A DNA stretch of 5,208 nucleotides, from assembly GCA_023431205.1 (NCBI GenBank), contig JAEYXQ010000154.1, positions 1-5,208 on the forward strand, written 5' to 3'. The position numbers were made by a program, and so were the translations under genes. This document shows, piece after piece, positions 1 through 5,208 of this stretch. Origin of the DNA: Pseudomonadota bacterium. Its GTDB lineage: Bacteria; Pseudomonadota; Alphaproteobacteria; Rhizobiales; Devosiaceae. The notes under the pieces are model-generated. The model saw only the letters and a list, made by a program, of their open reading frames with translations. It searched no databases and was not told the origin of the DNA. Position 1 is the first letter of the stretch, and each line of letters begins with the position of its first letter.

Positions 1-158
1 CGGTGATCCTGATCTCCCATCGCATGCCTGACGTGTTTGCCGTCTGTGAACGCGTCATCGTCATGCGTCGCGGCACGAAAGTGGCCGACAAGAGCATTGC
101 GGCTTCCTCGCCCGAAGAGGTGACGGCGCTGATAACCGGCGCCAAGGAGGCGGCTTGA
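1..158 (+). CDS. Sugar ABC transporter ATP-binding protein, C-terminal fragment (5' end outside window)
   Basis: This is the last 51 codons of an ATP-hydrolysing subunit that would power the adjacent sugar permease from the cytoplasmic face. The frame begins at base 3 and ends at TGA 156-158. Visible is the end of a nucleotide-binding domain: a beta strand and switch (H-loop) motif, VILISHRMPDVF, whose His codon is at 18-20. It is followed by CERVIVMRRG, the strand and turn that normally closes this fold, and a short tail ending ITGAKEAA. Walker A, signature and Walker B motifs lie outside the window. The 'ISH' form of the switch suggests a single-domain FrcA-like ATPase rather than the C-terminal half of a double-domain RbsA/MglA protein, where the equivalent stretch usually reads 'ISSE'; this is inference. 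Its stop overlaps the next start (TGATG), so the two are translationally coupled. Family assignment is firm; substrate is unknown. Confidence 0.9.
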   Translation, partial: VILISHRMPDVFAVCERVIVMRRGTKVADKSIAASSPEEVTALITGAKEAA

Positions 159-1189
159 TGTCTGAGACCCACGCGTCGACCTTCACGAATGTAGGCCAGG
201 TGCGGTTCTGGCAGCGCGGATTCCTGGCCAGCCAGTCGGCCTACGTGTTGGCCGCGCTGATCGTGCTCATTGTGGTGATGAGTTTTCTCTCACCCAATTT
301 CCTGACAGCAGGCAACGTCTCCAACATCACGCGTAACTTCTCGTTCATCGCCATCGCCACCCTTGGGATCACCCTGGTGATCATCACCGGCGGCATCGAT
401 CTTTCGGTGGGCTCGACCATCGCGTTCTCGGCGACGGTGACCTCCCTGACCATGAACGGGCTCAACGCTGCGAACTTCTACCCGTTTACGGGTAGCGCGC
501 TGGTGATCTCGCTGGCTACCGGCCTGTTGGCGGCAGCGGCCGTCGGGCTGTTCAACGGCATCGCCATTGCCAAACTCAAACTCAGCCCCTTCGTCACAAC
601 ACTCGGCACGCTGTCCATGGTCCGGGGCCTGGTTTACGTAGCGACGCAGGGGCGTGGTACCTTTCCTGCCGGCCCCGACAAGGACCTGTTCCTTGCCCTC
701 ACGGCCGGTCGCCTGTTCGATGCGGTACCCGTGTCGTTCCTCTATCTGCTCATCTGTGCCGTCACGATGTGGGTTGCGCTCAACCATACGGCCTGGGGCA
801 AGCACGTCTTCGCCATCGGCAGCAACGAGAACGCGGGACGGTTGACCGGCGTCAACGTGGACCGGGTCAAGATCCAGGTCTACGTGCTCTGTTCGCTGGC
901 GGCGGGGATCAACGGCATCATCATTTCCGGATGGCTGGGGTCGGCTCCGGCCAATCTGGCGACCGCCTATGAACTGACCATCATTGCCGCGGCAGTGATC
1001 GGCGGCGCCAATCTGGCCGGTGGGGTCGGCGGCGCGGCAGGCGCCATAATCGGCTGCATCCTCATCGAAGTCATCCGCAACGGTCTCGTGCTGGCACGCG
1101 TGGACCCGTACTGGCAGCAGACGCTGGTCGGAGCCATCATCGTCGCAGCTGTGCTTGTCGATCGCCTGCGGTCGGCCCGCAATGGCTGA
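158..1189 (+). CDS. RbsC-type sugar ABC transporter permease (CUT2 family)
   Basis: This is the inner-membrane channel subunit (343 aa) of a sugar or polyol importer. ATG 158 is chosen over the in-frame TTG one codon earlier because AAGGAGG at 144-150 sits 7 bases upstream and the ATG forms a TGATG overlap with the ATPase stop. After a polar N-terminus (about residues 1-25) there are many hydrophobic segments. They include roughly 28-48, 62-78, 83-98, 113-137, 191-208, 240-258, 272-287, 290-305 and 321-335. Family landmarks are ITGGIDLSVGS (77-87), SPFVTTLGT (143-151), the cytoplasmic coupling loop GSNENAGRLTGVNVDRVK (221-238, ATPase contact), IIAAAVIGGANLAGG (275-289) and a C-terminal DPYWQQTLVGAIIV stretch (316-329). 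The length matches RbsC-like proteins. No truncation is seen. It likely works with the upstream ATPase and the binding protein at 1337-2278. The transported sugar cannot be read from this subunit. Confidence 0.96.
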   Translation: MSETHASTFTNVGQVRFWQRGFLASQSAYVLAALIVLIVVMSFLSPNFLTAGNVSNITRNFSFIAIATLGITLVIITGGIDLSVGSTIAFSATVTSLTMNGLNAANFYPFTGSALVISLATGLLAAAAVGLFNGIAIAKLKLSPFVTTLGTLSMVRGLVYVATQGRGTFPAGPDKDLFLALTAGRLFDAVPVSFLYLLICAVTMWVALNHTAWGKHVFAIGSNENAGRLTGVNVDRVKIQVYVLCSLAAGINGIIISGWLGSAPANLATAYELTIIAAAVIGGANLAGGVGGAAGAIIGCILIEVIRNGLVLARVDPYWQQTLVGAIIVAAVLVDRLRSARNG

Positions 1190-1191
1190 CG

Positions 1192-1267
1192 CTTCGGAAC
1201 ACGGAGCGGCGCCGGGGCGCGCCGCCCAACACGATCGGTTCTCCGGCAACGACCCGGGGTTCCGAAG
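1192..1267 (+). repeat. Long-range 9-bp inverted repeat enclosing a GC-rich hairpin
   Basis: CTTCGGAAC (1192-1200) is perfectly complementary to GTTCCGAAG (1259-1267). Inside lies a second perfect stem, GCGGCGC (1206-1212) with GCGCCGC (1219-1225) and a 6-base loop. As RNA this would form a closed domain starting only 3 bases after the permease stop. There is no T-run after either stem, so an intrinsic terminator is unlikely. A role in protecting or processing the upstream ATPase-permease transcript, or as part of the binding-protein leader, is inference. Confidence 0.55.
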
Positions 1268-1272
1268 GGAGG

Positions 1273-1291
1273 CCGGCGAATAACTCGCCGG
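1273..1291 (+). repeat. 7-bp hairpin in binding-protein leader
   Basis: CCGGCGA (1273-1279) pairs perfectly with TCGCCGG (1285-1291) around a 5-base loop (ATAAC); a G-T wobble (1272/1292) could extend it. It is one of several consecutive stems that fill the gap between the permease and the binding-protein gene. No T-tract follows it. Function is unknown; mRNA stabilisation or a leader element is possible. Confidence 0.5.
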
Positions 1292-1299
1292 TAAGCGTT

Positions 1300-1335
1300 C
1301 CGGACCTCCGGTCCGGGATATCTGGAGGAGATATC
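1300..1335 (+). promoter_or_regulatory. Abutting leader hairpins carrying the Shine-Dalgarno and its exact complement (possible translational switch)
   Basis: Two perfect 7-bp stems lie back to back. CCGGACC (1300-1306) pairs with GGTCCGG (1310-1316). GATATCT (1317-1323) pairs with AGATATC (1329-1335), which places the ribosome-binding GGAGG (1324-1328) exactly in the 5-base loop, 8 bases before ATG 1337. CCTCC at 1305-1309, at the top of the first hairpin, is the exact complement of that GGAGG. The alternative pairing CCTCCGG (1305-1311) with CTGGAGG (1322-1328) gives 7 pairs including one G-U and would hide the ribosome-binding site. The two folds exclude each other. What is seen is the complementarity; switching is inference, and the first fold looks the more stable by its GC pairs. 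It does not match a riboswitch class I recognise. Confidence 0.5.
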
Positions 1336-1336
1336 T

Positions 1337-2278
1337 ATGACCAAGACAGCCATCGTGCTCGGCACGATTGCAACCCTGTTCCTTGGCGGCACTGCCATGG
1401 CGCAGGAGACCTATACCTTCGCCGTCGTACCCAAGGCCATGAACAACCCGTTCTTCGACCTGGCACGCGACGGCTGCGAGGCCCGTGCTGCCGAACTCGG
1501 CAACGTGACCTGCCTCTATATCGGTCCGGTGGAACACGAGGCGACAACCCAGGCCCAGATCATCGAGGATCTGATCACTCAGGGCGTCGACGGCCTCGCC
1601 ATCTCGGTGTCCGACATTGCCGCCGCCACCACTGTGATCGACCGCGCCACCGAGGCCGGCATCGCCGTAATTACCTTCGACTCCGATGCTCCGGACAGCA
1701 CCCGCACCGCCTATGTCGGCACCGATAACAAGCTTTTCGGCGAGGACCTAGGCAAGCTGCTGTTGCAGGTGGCTCCCGACGGGGGCACCTACGGCATGAT
1801 TTCCGGAGGCGCCGCAGCGCCGAACCTTGCGCTGCGCGTTGACGGGGTGCGCGAGGCCCTCGAGGGGTCCAACTGGATCGAGGTGCCGGGTTCGCCGACG
1901 TTCTCCAACGACGACATCGCTCTCGCCGTGCAGCAGATGGGCGACCTCAAGACCGCAAACCCCGACCTCAAGGCCATTGTGCCGGTCGGCGGCTGGCCAA
2001 TGTTCGCCCCTGATGGATGGAAGAACTTCGTTGATCAGTACAAGGCGGACGTAGACAGCGGAGCCTTCGCGCTGGTGGTTGCCGACACCCTGCCGCAGCA
2101 GTTGCAACTGCTCAAGGAAGGCTATGCCCACGGTCTTGTTGGGCAGCGTCCATATGAGATGGGCGAAAAGGCGATGGACACCCTGCTTGCCATCGTCAAC
2201 GGAGAGACTGTCGACGAGATCATCTACACCGGCAACGACGTGGTCACCGCCGACAACGTCGATGAGTTCCTGAAGTAG
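1337..2278 (+). CDS. Periplasmic sugar-binding protein of ABC transporter (ribose/galactose-binding type, Peripla_BP_4)
   Basis: This secreted receptor (313 aa) captures a sugar-like ligand and delivers it to the upstream permease. A Sec signal peptide covers residues 1-22 (basic TK, hydrophobic core, AMA then Gln23); there is no lipobox Cys. The two-lobed type I fold is indicated by FAVVPKAMNNPFF (28-40), GVDGLAISVSD (83-93), VITFDSDAP (111-119), YVGTD (126-130) and GLVGQRPYEMGEKAM (266-280). By comparison with RbsB, likely ligand contacts are Asn36/37, Phe39 and Phe40, Asp115, Arg167, Asp250 and Gln270. RbsB's Asp-Arg pair is here Asp115-Ser116, so the ligand may not be ribose. Only two cysteines are present (47 and 59) and could form a disulfide. 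ATG 1337 follows GGAGG by 8 bases. The gene is separated from the permease by a structured 147-bp leader and followed by a strong stem-loop, consistent with separately tuned expression. Substrate is unassigned. Confidence 0.95.
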   Translation: MTKTAIVLGTIATLFLGGTAMAQETYTFAVVPKAMNNPFFDLARDGCEARAAELGNVTCLYIGPVEHEATTQAQIIEDLITQGVDGLAISVSDIAAATTVIDRATEAGIAVITFDSDAPDSTRTAYVGTDNKLFGEDLGKLLLQVAPDGGTYGMISGGAAAPNLALRVDGVREALEGSNWIEVPGSPTFSNDDIALAVQQMGDLKTANPDLKAIVPVGGWPMFAPDGWKNFVDQYKADVDSGAFALVVADTLPQQLQLLKEGYAHGLVGQRPYEMGEKAMDTLLAIVNGETVDEIIYTGNDVVTADNVDEFLK

Positions 2279-2285
2279 GACTACA

Positions 2286-2309
2286 GCCGGGGTGCTGACG
2301 CACCCCGGC
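2286..2309 (+). terminator. Perfect 10-bp stem-loop after sugar-binding protein gene
   Basis: GCCGGGGTGC (2286-2295) pairs perfectly with GCACCCCGGC (2300-2309) around the tetraloop TGAC, starting 7 bases after the stop codon. The strength and position fit the 3' end of the operon. No clear T-run follows directly (CACGCCGCTCCTTTGTGT comes next), so it may act as a weak intrinsic terminator or mainly as a 3' barrier that stabilises the binding-protein mRNA. Confidence 0.7.
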
Positions 2310-2845
2310 CACGCCGCTCCTTTGTGTCGATGGGGCGCACTGCCTTCATGCCTATATGCCGCTCCGCTGGATGCGCAGGCCGGAGAAAACGACGGTACTC
2401 GTCGGCTACGTGAATCACCTCTGTATCGACCCTCTGGCCGAGCCACGCACTGCCGCGTCAGGCTGCTGGTTGGGCGACCGTGATGCCGCCGGTCCCCAAA
2501 ATCCGGTGGTTCCACTGAGGCCAGGTGCCTTGCCGCCTCAGCGATGCCGGTCCCGCTCTAGGAGCCCGAGAAATTCTTTCAGCGTAACTGTGGTCAGGAT
2601 CCCGGGCCGGACGAGCGGCATATTTGACGACTTGCTCCTCGTTCTGCGCCGGTAGACAAGCGGAACTTTACCCCCACGACAGCGGGCAGCTTGTTCTCCG
2701 GATGGGTTTCATCGGATTAGCCGGAGCGGCTCGGCCATCCATCGTGGACGCGTCGAGCGTGCTTTCAGCTCCTGAGATCGCCGGCGCCTGCGAAACAGCG
2801 TTCGCGAAAACTTTTGTGCCGTGCGGAAGAAAATCGGGCTTGGCT
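2310..2845. other. Intergenic spacer with no recognisable gene
   Basis: About 535 bp between the two transporter operons. Both strands hold open stretches of 56-122 codons, but none combines a ribosome-binding site, a sensible start, GC-biased third positions like the flanking genes, and a recognisable protein. I see no tRNA, terminal inverted repeats, target duplication or transposase motif. It could be old degraded coding sequence or simple spacer; the sequence alone does not decide. Confidence 0.6.
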
Positions 2846-2855
2846 TCGTATACGA
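2846..2855. promoter_or_regulatory. Palindrome TCGTATACGA, possible GntR/FadR-type operator
   Basis: A perfect 10-bp palindrome with a GTATAC core lies 62 bases upstream of the candidate -35 box of the right-hand operon. The FadR subgroup of GntR regulators commonly binds palindromes of the form TNGTNNNACNA, which resembles this core, and such regulators often control uptake operons. The half-site TCGTAT recurs at 2874-2879. No regulator gene is in the window, so the assignment is a hypothesis from motif shape; a 10-bp palindrome can also arise by chance. Confidence 0.3.
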
Positions 2856-2916
2856 GGCATGCATCGCAAGCTCTCGTATGATCTAGTAAAACGTCGTGAT
2901 TGCTGAAGTGTAGCGC

Positions 2917-2945
2917 TTGTTTTGCGGGGCTCCAGCAGGAATAAT
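2917..2945 (+). promoter_or_regulatory. Candidate sigma-70-type promoter of peptide-type transporter operon
   Basis: TTGTTT (2917-2922) and AATAAT (2940-2945) are separated by 17 bases. The -10 box matches TATAAT at five of six positions and the -35 keeps the TTG core. It lies in the locally AT-richer end of the spacer and would start transcription near 2952, giving a leader of about 125 bases before ATG 3080. It is the best match I found by eye; no scan against a position weight matrix was possible. Confidence 0.45.
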
Positions 2946-3028
2946 TATCTTTTCGCGAGGCTTTTTGGCGGCAGTGGCGAGACGCAGCTAATTGATTTGC
3001 AGCAAAAACTGGTCTCTCGTGTGACGAA

Positions 3029-3054
3029 GCCTCCCATCAGTACAGAGAGGAGGC
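3029..3054 (+). promoter_or_regulatory. Leader hairpin containing an out-of-range GGAGG
   Basis: GCCTCC (3029-3034) pairs with GGAGGC (3049-3054) around a 14-base loop; a 2-base bulge would allow further AA/TT pairing on the outside. The GGAGG (3049-3053) ends 26 bases before ATG 3080, too far to serve that start, where a weaker GGAG (3067-3070) is correctly placed. It may be a standby site, a 5' stabilising hairpin, or chance. Confidence 0.3.
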
Positions 3055-3079
3055 GCTTTCAGGAACGGAGAGAACATTG

Positions 3080-4657
3080 ATGCAAAGATCACTTGCCCGC
3101 CTTGCGGCGGCGCTTATCGCCTCGACTGTGCTTGTTGGAGTCGCGAACGCCGAAACGATCCGCTGGGCACGCTCTTCCGATGCGCTGACGCTGGATCCGC
3201 ACTCGCAGAACCAGGGCAATACCCACACCCTAGCGCACCACATCTACGAAACCCTGCTGGAGCGCGACAACGACGGCAACCTGCAGCCGCGCCTGGCGAC
3301 CGTGTGGTCCCTGAAGGAGGGCGACAACACGGTGTGGGTGTTCAAGCTCCGCGAGGGAGTGAAATTCCACAACGGCAACGACTTCACGGCCGAAGACGTC
3401 GTCTACTCCATCGAGCGCGCCAAGAGCGAATTCTCCAACATGCGCCAGCTGCATGCTGAAGTGGCATCGGTGACCGCCGTTGACGACTACACCGTCGAAT
3501 TCCAGATGGATGGGCCGGCGCTGATCTATCCCAACAACCTCACCAACACGTTCATCATGGACAAGACCTGGTCGGACGAGAACGACCTCGCGACCGTCCA
3601 GGATTTCGCCAGCGGCGCCACCAACCATGCTGTGCTCAACACCAACGGCACCGGCCCGTACACCCTGGCTTCCCGCGAAGTCGACGTGCGCACCAGCCTT
3701 GCGCTCAACGAAGACTGGTGGGGCGAAACGCCGGCAGTAACCGCGATCGAATACATCGTCATCGCCGACAACCAGACCCGCATCTCGGCTCTGCTTTCAG
3801 GTGAGGTCGACATCGTTCAGGACGTGCCGCCGCAGGATATCGAGCGTCTCTCCAACACCGAAGGCTTCAAGGTCGAGACCGGCCCGGAAAACCGCTTCAT
3901 CTATTTCGGCTACAAGTTCGGTGACGAGCCGCTGAAGTCGTCCAACATCACCGACAGCAACCCTTTCAACAATCCGCTGGTCCGTGAGGCCATGGAGCTG
4001 GTTCTGGATCGCGACGCGATCCGTCAGGTGGTGATGCGCGGTCAGTCGATCCCGACGGGTATTCCCAACCCGCCCTTCGTGCGCGGCTGGACCGAAGAGC
4101 TCGACGCTTACCCGGCTCCGGACGTCGAGCGGGCGAAGGAACTGATGGCTGAAGCCGGCTACGCTGATGGCTTCTCGGTCACGCTCGACACCCCCAACAA
4201 CCGCTATGTCAACGACGAGGCGATCTCCACTGCCTATGTCGGCATGCTGGGCCAGATCGGCATCAACGTAACCCTGGCCTCGCGCCCGGTTGCCGAGCAC
4301 TCGCCGATCATCCTGGCCAACGACAGCGACTTCTACCTGCTCGGCTGGGGCGTTCCGACCTTCGACAGCGCCTATGTGTTCAACGATCTGGTTCACACCA
4401 AGACGGATGAACTGGGCACCTACAACGTCGGCCTCTATTCCAACCCCGAGCTTGACGCCAAGATCGTCTCGCTTGGCGTGGAAGGCGATGAAGCCACACG
4501 TGACCAGACCGTCGCCGAAATCTGGGAAGTCGTGAAGGCCGATCGCGTGCTGCTGCCGGTGCACAACCAAGTGCTGGCCTACGCCATGCGCGAGGGTGTC
4601 ACCCTGCCGGTGCAGCCGGAGAACCAGCCGAACATGACCACGGTCACGTTCCAGTAA
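3080..4657 (+). CDS. Periplasmic substrate-binding protein, family 5 (peptide/nickel/opine type, DppA/OppA-like)
   Basis: This is the periplasmic receptor (525 aa) of a peptide-type ABC importer. ATG 3080 is preferred to the TTG one codon upstream: GGAG at 3067-3070 lies 9 bases before it and a clean signal peptide follows. That peptide covers residues 1-24 (basic MQRSLAR, hydrophobic core, ANA then Glu25); there is no lipobox. Family 5 hallmarks are DALTLDPH (34-41), a W-F-LREGVKFHNG-DFTAEDVVYS segment (86-110, the family signature), GTGPYTL (190-196), TRISALLSGEVDIV (233-246), NNPLVREAM-LVLDRDAI (297-314), a RAKELMAEAGY helix (351-361) and NPELDAKI (455-462). Length and order are complete and no cysteine is present. 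The usual DPDN-like segment of dipeptide binders is replaced by GWGVPTFDSAYVF (422-434), so a di- or oligopeptide, opine, glycoside or metal chelate is equally possible. It heads an operon with the permease at 4722. Confidence 0.95.
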   Translation: MQRSLARLAAALIASTVLVGVANAETIRWARSSDALTLDPHSQNQGNTHTLAHHIYETLLERDNDGNLQPRLATVWSLKEGDNTVWVFKLREGVKFHNGNDFTAEDVVYSIERAKSEFSNMRQLHAEVASVTAVDDYTVEFQMDGPALIYPNNLTNTFIMDKTWSDENDLATVQDFASGATNHAVLNTNGTGPYTLASREVDVRTSLALNEDWWGETPAVTAIEYIVIADNQTRISALLSGEVDIVQDVPPQDIERLSNTEGFKVETGPENRFIYFGYKFGDEPLKSSNITDSNPFNNPLVREAMELVLDRDAIRQVVMRGQSIPTGIPNPPFVRGWTEELDAYPAPDVERAKELMAEAGYADGFSVTLDTPNNRYVNDEAISTAYVGMLGQIGINVTLASRPVAEHSPIILANDSDFYLLGWGVPTFDSAYVFNDLVHTKTDELGTYNVGLYSNPELDAKIVSLGVEGDEATRDQTVAEIWEVVKADRVLLPVHNQVLAYAMREGVTLPVQPENQPNMTTVTFQ

Positions 4658-4670
4658 AGCCCGTCAATCC

Positions 4671-4703
4671 GAACCGCCGCGCGGAGCTATCACGCGGCGG
4701 TTC
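4671..4703 (+). repeat. Perfect 11-bp intercistronic stem-loop
   Basis: GAACCGCCGCG (4671-4681) pairs perfectly with CGCGGCGGTTC (4693-4703) around an 11-base loop, 13 bases after the binding-protein stop and 18 bases before the permease ATG. Only ATTATCT follows, too poor in T for an efficient terminator. In many importer operons such a hairpin keeps the binding-protein mRNA stable while only some transcripts extend into the membrane genes; that role is inferred here. Confidence 0.65.
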
Positions 4704-4721
4704 ATTATCTGAGGGCGCCCC

Positions 4722-5208
4722 ATGCTCGCCTTTATCGCACGGCGGCTCGCGCAGTCTGTCGTCGTCATGCTCGTTGTGGCGTTCATAGCGTTCCTGGTGT
4801 TCCGCTATGTTGGCGACCCGCTCGCCGCGTTGCTCAGCCAGGACGCAACCACCGCCGACTACGAAGCCGCGCGGCAACGCCTCGGCCTGAACGAACCGTT
4901 CTACGTCCAGTTCTATCATTTCGTGATCAATGCGCTGCAGGGACAGTTCGGCGTCTCCTACCGGCTGCAGCAGCCGGTGAGTCAGCTCATTCTTGAACGC
5001 CTGCCGGCCACCATCGAGCTGGCTTTTGCATCATCCATCATCGCGCTGATCGGCGGCGTGTTCCTCGGCATCTATACCGCGCTCAGGCAGCGCGCCTTCT
5101 CCACCGGCGTCATCATGACGCTGTCGCTGGTCGGGGTGTCACTGCCGACCTTCCTGATCGGCATCGGGCTCATCTATATGTTTGCCGTCGAACTCAAGTG
5201 GCTGCCGT
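4722..5208 (+). CDS. DppB/OppB-type ABC transporter permease, N-terminal half (runs off window)
   Basis: The first 162 residues of an inner-membrane permease that would form one half of the channel served by the upstream family 5 binding protein. ATG 4722 follows GAGGG (4711-4715) by 6 bases. The N-terminus, MLAFIARRLAQSVVVML, then a first membrane span to about 29 and GDP (31-33), is typical of DppB/OppB. So are RQRLGLNEPFYVQF (51-64), FGVSYRLQQPV (76-86), LERLPATIEL (91-100), a second span (about 101-118) and a third ending in SLPTFLIGIGL and ELKWLP (about 129-162). Related proteins are usually 300-340 aa, so about half is visible, and the EAA coupling loop lies outside. A partner DppC-type permease and ATPase gene(s) should follow. 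The frame is intact to the window edge. Confidence 0.95.
   Translation, partial: MLAFIARRLAQSVVVMLVVAFIAFLVFRYVGDPLAALLSQDATTADYEAARQRLGLNEPFYVQFYHFVINALQGQFGVSYRLQQPVSQLILERLPATIELAFASSIIALIGGVFLGIYTALRQRAFSTGVIMTLSLVGVSLPTFLIGIGLIYMFAVELKWLP

Noticed and set aside
290..1537. Long minus-strand open frame of 415 codons opposite the permease
   Set aside because: A shadow of the GC-rich coding strand: the opposite frame encodes a clear permease, while this translation is low-complexity, rich in Arg, Gly, Asp and His, with no fold.
2284..2457. Minus-strand open stretch of 58 codons with a protein-like middle (VIHVADEYRRFLRP)
   Set aside because: Very short, no convincing start with a ribosome-binding site, and its end lies inside the stem-loop that closes the sugar-binding protein gene.
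2356..2655. Open frame of 99 codons on + strand in the spacer
   Set aside because: No Shine-Dalgarno, codon choice unlike the neighbouring genes (many AGG, AGA, TCT, AAT), Arg- and Pro-rich translation with no recognisable fold; it begins just after the stem-loop of the preceding gene.
2541..2708. Minus-strand open stretch whose end (PGILTTVTLKEFLGLLERD, internal ATG 2621) looks protein-like
   Set aside because: Only 56 codons between stops, and 27 from the ATG, with no family I can name. It might be the relic of a lost gene but cannot be supported.
2801..2808. Palindrome TTCGCGAA, with TTCGCGA recurring near 2953
   Set aside because: Eight bases, common by chance in GC-rich DNA, and no arrangement suggesting a repeat array or operator.
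2624..2881. Open frame of 85 codons on + strand starting at TTG
   Set aside because: Start is a TTG with no ribosome-binding site, and the protein is unrecognised. It runs through the palindrome near the next promoter.
2996..3006. Odd-centred palindrome TTTGCAGCAAA in the right operon leader
   Set aside because: Only 5-bp arms around one base; too short to separate from chance and no known operator matches convincingly.
2671..3036. 122-codon open stretch on the minus strand
   Set aside because: It has no ATG, GTG or TTG until near its end, so no sensible start; it covers the candidate promoter and leader of the right operon.
3797..4570. Minus-strand open frame of 257 codons opposite the family 5 binding protein
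   Set aside because: Antisense shadow of a well-supported gene; composition is typical of such shadows and no motif is seen.

Overview
The window is GC-rich bacterial DNA with every gene on the + strand. It carries parts of two separate ABC-type nutrient importers. Two Sec-type signal peptides on soluble binding proteins point to a Gram-negative host. The GC-rich codon choice and the look of the proteins suggest an alphaproteobacterium, probably Hyphomicrobiales (Rhizobium/Devosia-like); that placement is an inference from protein character, not a database result.

Left operon (1-2309): the 3' end of a sugar-type ABC ATPase (1-158) overlaps by one base a complete RbsC-type permease (158-1189). 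A 147-bp gap densely packed with inverted repeats follows, then a complete periplasmic binding protein of the ribose/galactose-binding type (1337-2278), closed by a perfect 10-bp stem-loop (2286-2309). Together these make a CUT2-like sugar or polyol importer. The binding protein is last in the operon and sits behind a leader that could set its own expression level.

Spacer (2310-3079): about 770 bp with no convincing gene. The right end has a plausible sigma-70-type promoter, an upstream palindrome resembling a GntR/FadR-type operator, and a small leader hairpin.

Right operon (3080-5208, continuing past the window): a complete family-5 (DppA/OppA/NikA-like) periplasmic binding protein, an 11-bp intercistronic stem-loop, and the first half of a DppB/OppB-type permease. 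The second permease and the ATPase(s) would be expected downstream.

The coding content is ordinary. No new enzyme system, mobile element, CRISPR array, tRNA or rRNA is visible. The most interesting signal is non-coding: the leader of the sugar-binding protein (1192-1336). There the Shine-Dalgarno GGAGG lies exactly in the loop of a 7-bp hairpin, while an exact complement, CCTCC, lies in the loop region of the abutting upstream hairpin. This gives two mutually exclusive folds, which is the layout of a possible translational switch.
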